From positions 62,001 to 126,000 of the forward strand of contig JAAXZN010000050.1 of the NCBI GenBank assembly GCA_012719855.1: a stretch of 64,000 bases of DNA, given 5' to 3'. Positions 56,769 to 64,000 of this stretch are shown here, piece by piece (the stretch's first letter is position 1; each line of letters begins with the position of its first letter). Below the pieces are notes generated by a model. It ran no database searches and was not told the DNA's origin. It saw only the letters and a list, made by a program, of their open reading frames with translations. Origin of the DNA: Serratia liquefaciens (lineage in GTDB: Bacteria > Pseudomonadota > Gammaproteobacteria > Enterobacterales > Enterobacteriaceae). Made by a program: the position numbers and the translations under genes.

Positions 56769-56863
56769 TGGCGCGCTATGCAGGACTCGAACCCGCGTCT
56801 ATCAATTTTGTAGCCAAAAAAGCATTATAAAACCAACCACTCTGCCAACTGAGTTAATAGCGC
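56769..56863 (-). tRNA. Atypical tRNA-like gene with enlarged anticodon arm
   Basis: A 95-nt cloverleaf on the minus strand. The acceptor stem GCGCTAT/ATAGCGC pairs 7 of 7, and is followed by discriminator G and an encoded CCA. The D arm is ACTC-AGTTGGCA-GAGT and the T arm is GCGGG-TTCGAGT-CCTGC. Between D and T arms there are 42 nt instead of the usual 22-23. No 5-bp/7-nt anticodon arm can be folded; instead TTGGTTTT and AAAATTGA (bases 28-35 and 55-62 of the RNA) can form an 8-bp stem with three wobbles around a 19-nt loop. TTGG...AAT occurs twice at a 19-nt offset. So the anticodon cannot be given. It may be a pseudogene, an unusual functional tRNA or a tRNA-derived regulatory RNA. Confidence 0.6.
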
Positions 56864-57115
56864 ATTCCTTTGCTTCGGGGCGTTATTATCCATATTAATG
56901 CTATGGATTCAACACAAGTAGCTATGAACAACTGAATTTTAAGAGAAATCTTGTTTTTTCGCCTATACCTCCCTCAGCCACCAATTACTTTCACTCCGCG
57001 ATAGTTAAACACCGGCACTTTTCTCTCGCCGTCTGCGGCATGTTTATTGTTAGTTAAAGCGCTGGATGCCACTATAGCGGCTTCTGGGATCAACGTTGCT
57101 GTTACGGATAACATT

Positions 57116-58300
57116 ATGAAAGTCACTTCGCGCCGTTTGGCGTTTACTCTGGCCGGCGTCCTGCTGGTCATTACTGCCGTCGTTACACTGATCTCACTGC
57201 AAAGCCCCTCGCAGGCCCCCTATGTCACCGCGCCGGTTCGCCTTGGCGATATCGAAAACGCGGTATTGGCCACCGGTAAGCTGGATGCTTTCGAACGGGT
57301 CAACGTCGGTGCTCAGGTTTCCGGTCAGGTAAAGTCCCTGAAGGTCAAGCTTGGCGACCGGGTCACCAAAGGCCAGCCGATTGCCGACATCGACGATCTG
57401 CCGCAACGTAACGACCTGCGTAACGCCGAAGCGGCGCTGAACGCGGCCAAAGCGGATTTGCAGGCCAAACAGGCACTGCTGAAGCAGGCAGAGTCCCGCT
57501 TTAAACGCCAGAAACGCATGTTGAACGATGAAGCCAGCTCGCGCGAAGATTTTGAATCGGCAGAGGCCACGCTTGCCGCCACCCGCGCCGAACTGATCGC
57601 GCTGAATGCACGTATTGTTCAGGCGCAAATTGAGGTGGACAAGAAGAAGGTCGATCTGAGTTACACCCGCATCCTGGCACCGATGGACGGCATTGTGATT
57701 GCCGTCATTACCCAGCAAGGCCAAACGGTAAACGCCAATCAGAGCGCCCCTACCATCGTCAAACTGGCGCAGCTGGATGTGATGACCATCAAGGCGCAGA
57801 TTTCCGAAGCCGACATTACCCGCGTGACTCAAGGACAAAAAGCCTACTTCACTATTTTCTCCGAACCGGACAAAAAGTACGACGCCACGCTGCGCACCGT
57901 CGAATTGGCGCCTGAGTCCGTCATGAAAGACGACTCCCTCAGCGGCGGCGGTTCCGCCTCAGGCTCCGGCAGCGCCAACGCTTCGGTGTATTACAACGCG
58001 CTGCTCGACGTGCCCAATCCGGAAAACCGGCTGCGCATTGCCATGACGGCTCAGGTTTCATTGCTGTTGGGTGAGGCAAAAAATACGCTATTGGTTCCGA
58101 TTCAGGCAGTGCATAAAAACGCGGACAAAAAACAGCAGGTACAAGTGCTGACCGGGGAGAACCGGGTGGAAATGCGTGAGGTGACAACCGGTATTACCAA
58201 TAACGTCGATATACAAATCCTGTCCGGATTAAAAGCGGGTGAAAACGTAGTGCTGGTGCAGGAAAGCACCAAGCCAGGCGAAGAAGGTCTGGTACTGTGA
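57116..58300 (+). CDS. macA: Macrolide/ABC efflux periplasmic adaptor MacA
   Basis: Membrane fusion protein of the MacAB tripartite exporter, 394 residues. An N-terminal membrane anchor (about 8-27) is followed by the lipoyl half (VNVGAQVSGQVKSLKVKLGDRVTKG), a long alpha hairpin (about 98-175, with NAAKADLQAKQALLKQAESR) and beta-barrel domains with PMDGIVIAVITQQGQTVNANQ. The frame opens at 57047 but the ATG at 57116 fits the family start. It overlaps macB by 4 nt. In E. coli the system exports macrolides, heat-stable enterotoxin and protoporphyrin. Confidence 0.92.
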   Translation: MKVTSRRLAFTLAGVLLVITAVVTLISLQSPSQAPYVTAPVRLGDIENAVLATGKLDAFERVNVGAQVSGQVKSLKVKLGDRVTKGQPIADIDDLPQRNDLRNAEAALNAAKADLQAKQALLKQAESRFKRQKRMLNDEASSREDFESAEATLAATRAELIALNARIVQAQIEVDKKKVDLSYTRILAPMDGIVIAVITQQGQTVNANQSAPTIVKLAQLDVMTIKAQISEADITRVTQGQKAYFTIFSEPDKKYDATLRTVELAPESVMKDDSLSGGGSASGSGSANASVYYNALLDVPNPENRLRIAMTAQVSLLLGEAKNTLLVPIQAVHKNADKKQQVQVLTGENRVEMREVTTGITNNVDIQILSGLKAGENVVLVQESTKPGEEGLVL

Positions 58301-60237
58301 ACGCCATTATTGAACTGAAAGGCATTGGCCGCACCTATACCAACAGCAGCGAGCCATTAACCGTACTGAAAAACATCAATCTGAAGATTGCCGCCGGGGA
58401 GTTGGTCGCCATTATCGGTGCCTCAGGCTCGGGCAAATCAACGCTGATGAACATCATCGGTTGTCTGGACGTGCCGGATCAGGGGGACTATTTCATCAGC
58501 GGCCATAACGCCGCACACCTGTCGCCGGACGAATTGGCCAGACTGCGCCGCGAACACATTGGTTTTATCTTCCAGCGCTATCACCTGATGCCGGACATCA
58601 GCGCGTTGGGCAACGTCGAAATCCCGGCGATTTACGCCAACAGCAAGCGCGACCAACGTCGCCTGCGCGCGGCACAATTGTTGGCGCGCCTGGGGTTGGA
58701 AGGCCGTGAACACCACAAGCCCGGTCAACTGTCCGGTGGCCAGCAGCAACGCGTCAGCATTGCTCGTTCGTTAATCAACGGCGGTGAAATCATCCTGGCG
58801 GACGAACCGACCGGCGCGTTGGACTCCAAATCCGGCCAGGAAGTGTTGGCGATCCTCAGCGAACTCAACCAACGCGGTCATACGGTGGTGATCGTCACCC
58901 ACGATATGAAAGTCGCCCAACACGCGCAGCGCATCATCGAACTGCAGGATGGTGAAATCGTTGCCGACAGCGGCCGTCAATCGCCGGTTCCTCCTCCGGT
59001 AATGAAAAAGAGCGCGCCGGTTGCACAAGGCTATTGGCAAAGTTTGCTCGACCGCACCCGGGAGTCACTGCAGATGGCGTTGAAAGCGATGAACGCCCAT
59101 CGCTTGCGCACAGCGCTGACCATGACCGGCATCATTTTCGGCATCGCCGCCGTGGTCACGGTGGTCGCCTTGGGCGAAGGCGCCAAACAGCGCACGCTGG
59201 AAAGCATTAAAGATCTGGGCACTAACGTCGTCAGCATTTATCCCGGGCGCGATTTCTTTGACGACAGCACCGACAGCATCCGCACTCTGGTGCCGGCGGA
59301 TGCCGATGCGCTGGCCAGCCAGAGCTTTGTCGACAGCGTCAGCCCTGAAGTCAGCGCCTCGGAGAGCATTCGCTATCGCAGCAAATCGGCCAATGCGACA
59401 ATCGGCGGCGTGGGCCGCGATAACCTGCGCGTTAGCGGCCTCAAGCTGATACAGGGTCGAAACTTCCTGGATGACCGCAATGCGCTGCAGGAAGTGATCA
59501 TTGACGAAAACGCGCGGCAGGCGTTATTCGGCGATTTCGGCGTTGAGCCTCTGGGCCAGATCGTGTTCCTCGGTGCAGTACCGGCCCGGGTGGTCGGCGT
59601 AGTCCAAAGTAACCAGGACTCGGCCCCCAATCGCATCAAAGTATGGATGCCCTATTCCACGGTGATGTATCGCATGGTGGGTAAATCGACGCTTAGCAGC
59701 ATTAATGTCCGATTGAAAGAGGACGTCTCCAACGAAGCCGCCGTCGCCGCCATTAAACAGTTACTGACTCAACGTCATGGCGTGAAGGATTTTATGCTGT
59801 TCAATCTCGACAAATACCGAAAATCGATTGAACACACCTCGATGACGCTGACCCTGCTGATCCTGATGGTCGCCTCGATCTCCCTGATTATCGGCAGTCT
59901 GGGCGTGATGAATATCATGCTGGTATCAGTGACCGAACGCACGCACGAAATCGGCGTACGCATGGCCGTTGGCGCACGTCGCAGCGATATTATGCAGCAG
60001 TTTATGATCGAGGCCGTGCTGGTTTGCCTGATCGGTGGCGCATTGGGCATTTTGCTTTCGTTCGCTGCCGGCTCACTGTTTACCCTGCTGGCAGGGGGCA
60101 TGCTCACCGCCATCTATTCCTGGCAGGCCGCCGCCGTGGCCTTCTGCTGCTCCACCCTGATTGGCATGATCTTCGGTTATCTCCCGGCCCGCAAAGCGGC
60201 GCGGATGGATCCGGTCATTTCTCTGGCCAGCGAGTAA
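58297..60237 (+). CDS. macB: MacB-type ABC transporter, ATPase-permease
   Basis: Fused ABC half-transporter of 646 residues that works as a dimer. The ATPase has Walker [10 protein letters not shown] (about 42-50), the signature LSGGQQQR (about 146) and Walker [12 protein letters not shown] (about 166). The permease has one membrane segment near 275, a large periplasmic domain (about 300-520) and three segments near 525-640, the FtsX-like MacB fold. It works mechanically, driving substrate from the periplasm through MacA and the outer membrane channel. It is cotranscribed with macA and the OMF gene. Confidence 0.93.
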   Translation: MNAIIELKGIGRTYTNSSEPLTVLKNINLKIAAGELVAIIGASGSGKSTLMNIIGCLDVPDQGDYFISGHNAAHLSPDELARLRREHIGFIFQRYHLMPDISALGNVEIPAIYANSKRDQRRLRAAQLLARLGLEGREHHKPGQLSGGQQQRVSIARSLINGGEIILADEPTGALDSKSGQEVLAILSELNQRGHTVVIVTHDMKVAQHAQRIIELQDGEIVADSGRQSPVPPPVMKKSAPVAQGYWQSLLDRTRESLQMALKAMNAHRLRTALTMTGIIFGIAAVVTVVALGEGAKQRTLESIKDLGTNVVSIYPGRDFFDDSTDSIRTLVPADADALASQSFVDSVSPEVSASESIRYRSKSANATIGGVGRDNLRVSGLKLIQGRNFLDDRNALQEVIIDENARQALFGDFGVEPLGQIVFLGAVPARVVGVVQSNQDSAPNRIKVWMPYSTVMYRMVGKSTLSSINVRLKEDVSNEAAVAAIKQLLTQRHGVKDFMLFNLDKYRKSIEHTSMTLTLLILMVASISLIIGSLGVMNIMLVSVTERTHEIGVRMAVGARRSDIMQQFMIEAVLVCLIGGALGILLSFAAGSLFTLLAGGMLTAIYSWQAAAVAFCCSTLIGMIFGYLPARKAARMDPVISLASE

Positions 60238-60240
60238 CTT

Positions 60241-61605
60241 ATGAAAACCTTATCCCCTCTCGCATTATGCCTCGCGGCCTTGCTCAGTACCGGCTGCGGG
60301 AATGCGCTGAAAAGCGAGTATCAGTCCCCAAAGGTGCAGTATCCGGCCCACTGGCAGCAAAGCGCCGAAGCCACCACGCCAGTGCCCTTTAACTGGCGTG
60401 ATTTCCACGATCCTCAGTTGGACCTATGGCTGCAGCAGGTAATGGTAGCCAACAACGATCTGGCCGCCGCCGCGCTGCGCGTCTACCGTGCCCAACTGGC
60501 GGCACAGCGGGCCGACATCGGCACCGCGCCAAGTGTGAACGCAACGCTCAGCAGCGGAGCCAATACCGCCCTTTCAGGCTCCTCAGCCTGGAATAAAAGC
60601 AGCGGCGCCAATCTCGGCGTCAGCTATGAAGTCGATCTGTGGGGCAAATTGGCACGGCAACGTGACGCCGCGGAATGGGCCAGCCAGGCCACGCAACAGG
60701 ATTTGCAAAGTGCGCGCCTGGCTTTGCTCGCCAGCGCCAGCAAGAATTACTGGCGTATCGGCTTTATCAATCAGCGCATCCGCGTCAGTCAGCAAAGCAT
60801 CGACTATTCCCAACAAACCCTTGGGCTGGTCAAGGCACGCTACCGCGCGGGCAGCGTCTCTTCATTGGACGTGGTGGATGCCGAACAAAACCTGATAAAT
60901 CAGGAAAGCAGCCATCTGGCACTGCTGCGTGAACGTCAGCAGGCACTGAACGAACAGACGGTACTGCTGGGTGCGCCACCGGGGAACACCTTGGTTGAGC
61001 CCGATCGCCTGCCGACCGGCCCACTGCCGCAAATCAATGCCGGCATTCCGGCCAGCGTGCTAAGCCATCGGCCTGATATCAGCGCCAAAGAGTGGCGACT
61101 GCGTGAAACTCTGGCTAACGTGGACATCAAACGCACCCAGTACTACCCGGCCTTCAGCCTGACGGGCTCATTGGGTGCCAGCAGCACCGCATTGCTGGAG
61201 TTTTTGCGCAATCCGCTGGCAACGGTAGGTGCCGGACTGTCGCTGCCGTTCCTCGAATGGCGGCAAATGGACGTCGACATCAAAATCGCCCGCAGCGACT
61301 ATGAACTGCAGGTGCTGGAATTCAAGCAGGCGCTGTATAAAGCCATGGCCGATATTGATGATGCCCTGTCGTTACGTACGCAACTGATGGCACAGGAGAA
61401 ACACCTGCAGACGGCATTGGTGCTGGCACGTAAATCTGAACGGTTGAATGAAAGCCGCTACCGGCAAGGCTCGGTGCCGATCAATTTCTGGCTGGATGCG
61501 CAAAATCGCCGTCGGTTGGCGGAACTGGCAGTAGATGAAAACCGGTTCGCTCAATACCAAAACCTGGCGCAACTCTATCTGGAGTTTGGTGGCTCCGCAC
61601 AGTAA
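60241..61605 (+). CDS. Outer membrane factor lipoprotein (NodT/CusC family)
   Basis: A 454-residue TolC-like outer membrane channel with a lipoprotein signal (lipobox LLSTGC, Cys19). The two OEP repeats span about residues 60-250 and 270-450, with long helices such as LVKARYRAGSVSSLDVVDAEQNL and ALYKAMADIDDALSLRTQL. It starts 3 nt after macB, so this MacAB pump has its own exit channel, while the E. coli pump uses TolC. Pump specificity may therefore differ from E. coli MacAB. A terminator follows. Confidence 0.9.
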   Translation: MKTLSPLALCLAALLSTGCGNALKSEYQSPKVQYPAHWQQSAEATTPVPFNWRDFHDPQLDLWLQQVMVANNDLAAAALRVYRAQLAAQRADIGTAPSVNATLSSGANTALSGSSAWNKSSGANLGVSYEVDLWGKLARQRDAAEWASQATQQDLQSARLALLASASKNYWRIGFINQRIRVSQQSIDYSQQTLGLVKARYRAGSVSSLDVVDAEQNLINQESSHLALLRERQQALNEQTVLLGAPPGNTLVEPDRLPTGPLPQINAGIPASVLSHRPDISAKEWRLRETLANVDIKRTQYYPAFSLTGSLGASSTALLEFLRNPLATVGAGLSLPFLEWRQMDVDIKIARSDYELQVLEFKQALYKAMADIDDALSLRTQLMAQEKHLQTALVLARKSERLNESRYRQGSVPINFWLDAQNRRRLAELAVDENRFAQYQNLAQLYLEFGGSAQ

Positions 61606-61612
61606 CGCTTTA

Positions 61613-61638
61613 GCCTGACGTTCGCGTCGGGCTTTTTT
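61613..61638 (+). terminator. Terminator after the macAB-OMF operon
   Basis: GCCTGACG-TTCG-CGTCGGGC stem (one wobble pair) followed by TTTTTTA. Confidence 0.85.
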
Positions 61639-61639
61639 A

Positions 61640-62012
61640 TCCCACAGGCATTAATTTTGCCGGTTTTTGCCGCAGACCTTACCTATACTTGCCTCACCCC
61701 ACCAGACAAAAAATCATCAATGTGCGCAATAGTTAATCTATTTATGCGCTATATCGGTGCAAATTCATAAGATAAACTGCTAAATTTGATCGCCGCAAGA
61801 TATAACGTTAAGCTATAGATGCAAAATAATTAGTCACCTAAATGACATATTCCCGGTGAAAATTGACTTATTACGTGACTCGCATCACACAAAAAAGGCA
61901 GTGGCGAATTTGGCAAGAGAGCCATAAGATAAGCCACGCTGATAACTGGGCAGAAGAAGTGAACGAGGATTGCGAATTCACGTACGACTAAAATTGATTA
62001 AGGGATGATTAT
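61640..62012. other. proP promoter region
   Basis: This 373-bp gap upstream of proP has no supported gene. It is AT-rich in its first 200 bp and holds the CRP-like site at 61874-61889. By analogy with E. coli, osmotically controlled and Fis/RpoS-dependent promoters are expected here, but I cannot place them. Confidence 0.6.
61874..61889. promoter_or_regulatory. CRP site upstream of proP
   Basis: CGTGACTCGCATCACA matches the CRP consensus (TGTGA-N6-TCACA) with one mismatch. E. coli proP P1 also has a CRP site, which represses it. Confidence 0.75.
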
Positions 62013-63515
62013 ATGAAGTTAAGAAAAAAACGACATAAACCGATGCATATTAATGACATCACCATCATCGATGACAGCAAGCTGAAAAAAGCCATTACCG
62101 CAGCCGCTTTGGGTAACGCGATGGAATGGTTCGACTTCGGTGTATATGGCTTTGTGGCCTACGCCCTTGGGCAAGTATTTTTCCCTGGCGCCACCCCTGG
62201 CGTGCAGATGATTGCCGCATTGGCGACCTTTTCCGTTCCCTTCCTGGTACGTCCGTTAGGCGGTATTTTCTTTGGCGCGATGGGCGATAAGTTCGGTCGC
62301 CAGAAAGTGCTGTCCATCACCATTATTATCATGGCGGTGAGTACCTTCTGTATCGGCCTGATCCCCTCTTACGCCTCCATCGGCATCTGGGCACCGGTTC
62401 TGCTGTTGCTGGCCAAACTGGCACAGGGCTTCTCGGTAGGTGGCGAATACTCCGGCGCGGCAATCTTCGTTGCCGAATACTCGCCGGACAGAAAGCGCGG
62501 CTTTATGGGCAGCTGGCTTGATTTCGGCTCCATTGCCGGTTTCGTACTGGGTGCGGGCGTAGTGGTGCTGATTTCCAGTATCGTCGGTGAAACCAACTTC
62601 CTCGACTGGGGCTGGCGTATTCCGTTCTTTATCGCGGCACCTCTGGGGCTGATCGGTTTGTACCTGCGTCATGCGCTGGAAGAAACCCCGGCGTTCCAGC
62701 AGCACGTGGAAAAGATGGAGAAGGAAGATCGCAACGCCATCGAAAACCCGCCGAAGACCTCTTTTAAAGAGATCGCGGCCAAGCATTGGAAAAGCCTGTT
62801 GGTCTGCGTCGGTATCGTGATTTCTACCAACGTGACCTATTACATGTTGCTGACCTACATGCCGAGCTACCTGTCGCATAACCTGCACTACTCGGAAGAT
62901 CACGGTGTACTGATCATTATCGCCATCATGATCGGCATGTTGTTCGTACAACCGGTCATCGGTTTGGCCAGCGACCGCATCGGCCGTAAGCCGTTTATTA
63001 TCGGCGGTAGCGTCGGCCTGCTGGCACTGGCTATTCCGTGCTTTATTCTGATCAACAGTAATGTGATTGGTCTGATCTTCGTCGGCCTGTTGGTGCTGGC
63101 GGTGCTGCTGAACTCCTTCACCGGCGTGATGGCCTCCACCCTGCCGGCGATGTTCCCGACGCACATTCGTTACAGCGCGTTGGCGATTTCATTCAACATC
63201 TCGGTACTGGTTGCCGGTGCGACCCCAACGGTTGCTGCCTGGCTGGTCGAATCGACCGGGAACCTGTATATGCCGGCTTACTATCTGATGGTCGTCGCCG
63301 TCATCGGCCTGATCACCGGTCTGTACATGAAGGAAACGGCCAACAAACCGCTGCGCGGTGCCACCCCGGCCGCCTCGGATCGTTCGGAAGCCAAAGAGCT
63401 GCTGCAGGAAAACTACGACAACATCGAACAAAAAGTCGAAGACATCAATGAGCAGATCGCCGAGCTGGAAAAGAAAAAACAGACGTTGATCGACCAGCAT
63501 CCAAAACTGGACTAA
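62013..63515 (+). CDS. proP: Osmoprotectant/proton symporter ProP
   Basis: A 500-residue MFS symporter for glycine betaine, proline, ectoine and similar solutes, activated by rising osmolality. Twelve membrane segments span about 30-445; GDKFGRQKVLSITIIIMAVS is MFS motif A and ITAAALGNAMEWFDFGVYG starts TM1. The hydrophilic C-terminal tail (about 455-500) has the antiparallel coiled coil NIEQKVEDINEQIAELEKKK that tunes the osmotic set point. Length equals E. coli ProP. It is controlled by a long upstream region with a CRP site. Confidence 0.96.
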   Translation: MKLRKKRHKPMHINDITIIDDSKLKKAITAAALGNAMEWFDFGVYGFVAYALGQVFFPGATPGVQMIAALATFSVPFLVRPLGGIFFGAMGDKFGRQKVLSITIIIMAVSTFCIGLIPSYASIGIWAPVLLLLAKLAQGFSVGGEYSGAAIFVAEYSPDRKRGFMGSWLDFGSIAGFVLGAGVVVLISSIVGETNFLDWGWRIPFFIAAPLGLIGLYLRHALEETPAFQQHVEKMEKEDRNAIENPPKTSFKEIAAKHWKSLLVCVGIVISTNVTYYMLLTYMPSYLSHNLHYSEDHGVLIIIAIMIGMLFVQPVIGLASDRIGRKPFIIGGSVGLLALAIPCFILINSNVIGLIFVGLLVLAVLLNSFTGVMASTLPAMFPTHIRYSALAISFNISVLVAGATPTVAAWLVESTGNLYMPAYYLMVVAVIGLITGLYMKETANKPLRGATPAASDRSEAKELLQENYDNIEQKVEDINEQIAELEKKKQTLIDQHPKLD

Positions 63516-63532
63516 AACAACGTTCTCGCGAC

Positions 63533-63556
63533 AAGCCACCTTCGGGTGGCTTTTTT
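63533..63556 (+). terminator. Terminator after proP
   Basis: AAGCCACC-TTCG-GGTGGCTT followed by T-run TTTT. Confidence 0.9.
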
Positions 63557-63776
63557 ATTGTCGTAATCCGCTCAACGTCCTAACGCAAATTTGTATAACC
63601 TTCCTTCTCAGCCTCGAGTACGAACGTCGTTTTTCACTGCCAGCAGTAATCGGAATAAAAACGGCCATAATACGATTTCGACAAACTGAATTTTGGCACT
63701 ATTAGCCTGATATTTTATCCTGACGACGATTGATGCTAGGCTTGAAATCAAGTTAACCCATTGAAGAAGATAGCCA

Positions 63777-63911
63777 ATGAGTAGAATGGATATGCCGATC
63801 GTTGTTGCCGTAGGCATCATGATTGCGATATGGATAGGCGCGTTATTTAACATTGGCGATATCGCACACACCCTGGCGCGCATCTTTCACTGGATAGAGA
63901 GCCTCCGCTAA
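63777..63911 (+). CDS. Small predicted membrane protein (44 aa)
   Basis: A 44-residue ORF with one hydrophobic helix (MPIVVAVGIMIAIWIGALF, about 6-24) and a basic amphipathic tail (IAHTLARIFHWIESLR). A purine-rich GAAGAAGA run precedes the ATG, and a strong terminator hairpin follows at 63934. I do not recognise the family. The size, ribosome site and terminator make a real gene plausible. Confidence 0.55.
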   Translation: MSRMDMPIVVAVGIMIAIWIGALFNIGDIAHTLARIFHWIESLR

Positions 63912-63933
63912 AGCATTGCCCTCCCGGTTTAGC

Positions 63934-63962
63934 GCATAAAAAAAACCGCCTTACGGCGGTTG
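63934..63962. terminator. Terminator at the right end, probably bidirectional
   Basis: AACCGCC-TTAC-GGCGGTT with a run of eight A's on the left. On the minus strand it is a clear terminator for a gene that would enter from the right; on the plus strand it closes the small ORF unit. Confidence 0.75.
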
Positions 63963-64000
63963 GTGGTGCGGTTTGGGACTCAGTTGACCTGGCACCAGTT

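Noticed and set aside
56769-56863. Assigning an anticodon (for example UUA, ACA or UUU) to the tRNA-like gene
   Set aside because: Each choice requires an anticodon stem with several mismatches; no standard arm folds, so any amino acid assignment would be invented.
1-64000. Insertion sequences, prophage or integrase genes next to the tRNA-like gene
   Set aside because: No transposase, integrase or phage-like protein is found in any reading frame, and I saw no flanking direct repeat of the tRNA end.

Overview
The window reads as chromosomal DNA of an enterobacterium, most probably Serratia (the S. plymuthica / S. liquefaciens / S. proteamaculans group). Most proteins are close to E. coli proteins along their whole length, and gene order follows the E. 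coli 23-25 min region. The fhuE and flagellar flg blocks that E. coli carries there are missing. Several genes (leuA type 2, a YeeE/YedE sulfur pair, an Old Yellow Enzyme, a peptide permease) are absent from the E. coli segment. I saw no insertion sequence, prophage, CRISPR array or rRNA operon.

Region 1 (1-8.2 kb): cell-wall and salvage genes thiK-lpoB-ycfL-hinT on the minus strand, an orphan solute-binding protein, a divergent HxlR regulator/SDR pair, and a divergent mntH/mntR pair with a perfect MntR-like palindrome before mntH. ptsG follows, with a leader that keeps the E. coli Mlc, CRP and SgrS sites. Region 2 (8.2-18.7 kb): the classical lipid/DNA operon on the minus strand, yceD-rpmF-plsX-fabH-fabD-fabG-acpP-fabF-pabC-mltG-tmk-holB-ycfH. 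It joins ribosome, phospholipid, fatty acid, folate, cell-wall and replication genes. Region 3 (18.8-24.4 kb): yceF, rluC and rne with a long leader; RNase E has its full degradosome scaffold.

Region 4 (24.4-34.3 kb): pyrC, LexA-controlled dinI, bssS, solA, an atypical LuxR regulator, yceO, an MDR reductase, tqsA, yceJ-yceI and trhO. Region 5 (34.4-46.7 kb): an OYE-type flavoenzyme, lpxL, mdtG, a POT peptide transporter, a BigR-like ArsR operon for sulfur uptake, an AraC regulator, a stand-alone type-2 leuA, msyB, a GNAT acetyltransferase and yceK. Region 6 (46.7-52.3 kb): osmoregulated periplasmic glucan genes opgGH with divergent opgC. Region 7 (52.5-64 kb): a YmgB-like small protein, cvrA, several very small genes, a YlaC-like protein, an atypical 95-nt tRNA-like gene, macA-macB with its own outer membrane factor, and the osmoprotectant transporter proP.

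The least ordinary item is the tRNA-like gene at 56769-56863. It has perfect acceptor and T arms and an encoded CCA, but the anticodon region is 19 nt too long and contains an imperfect 19-nt-offset repeat. Other points of interest are two tandem micro-ORFs for membrane peptides (54983-55220), a 43-residue acidic Cys-x-x-Cys peptide (55449-55580), a duplicated 28-nt terminator module after lpxL, and several strong palindromes in regulatory gaps.
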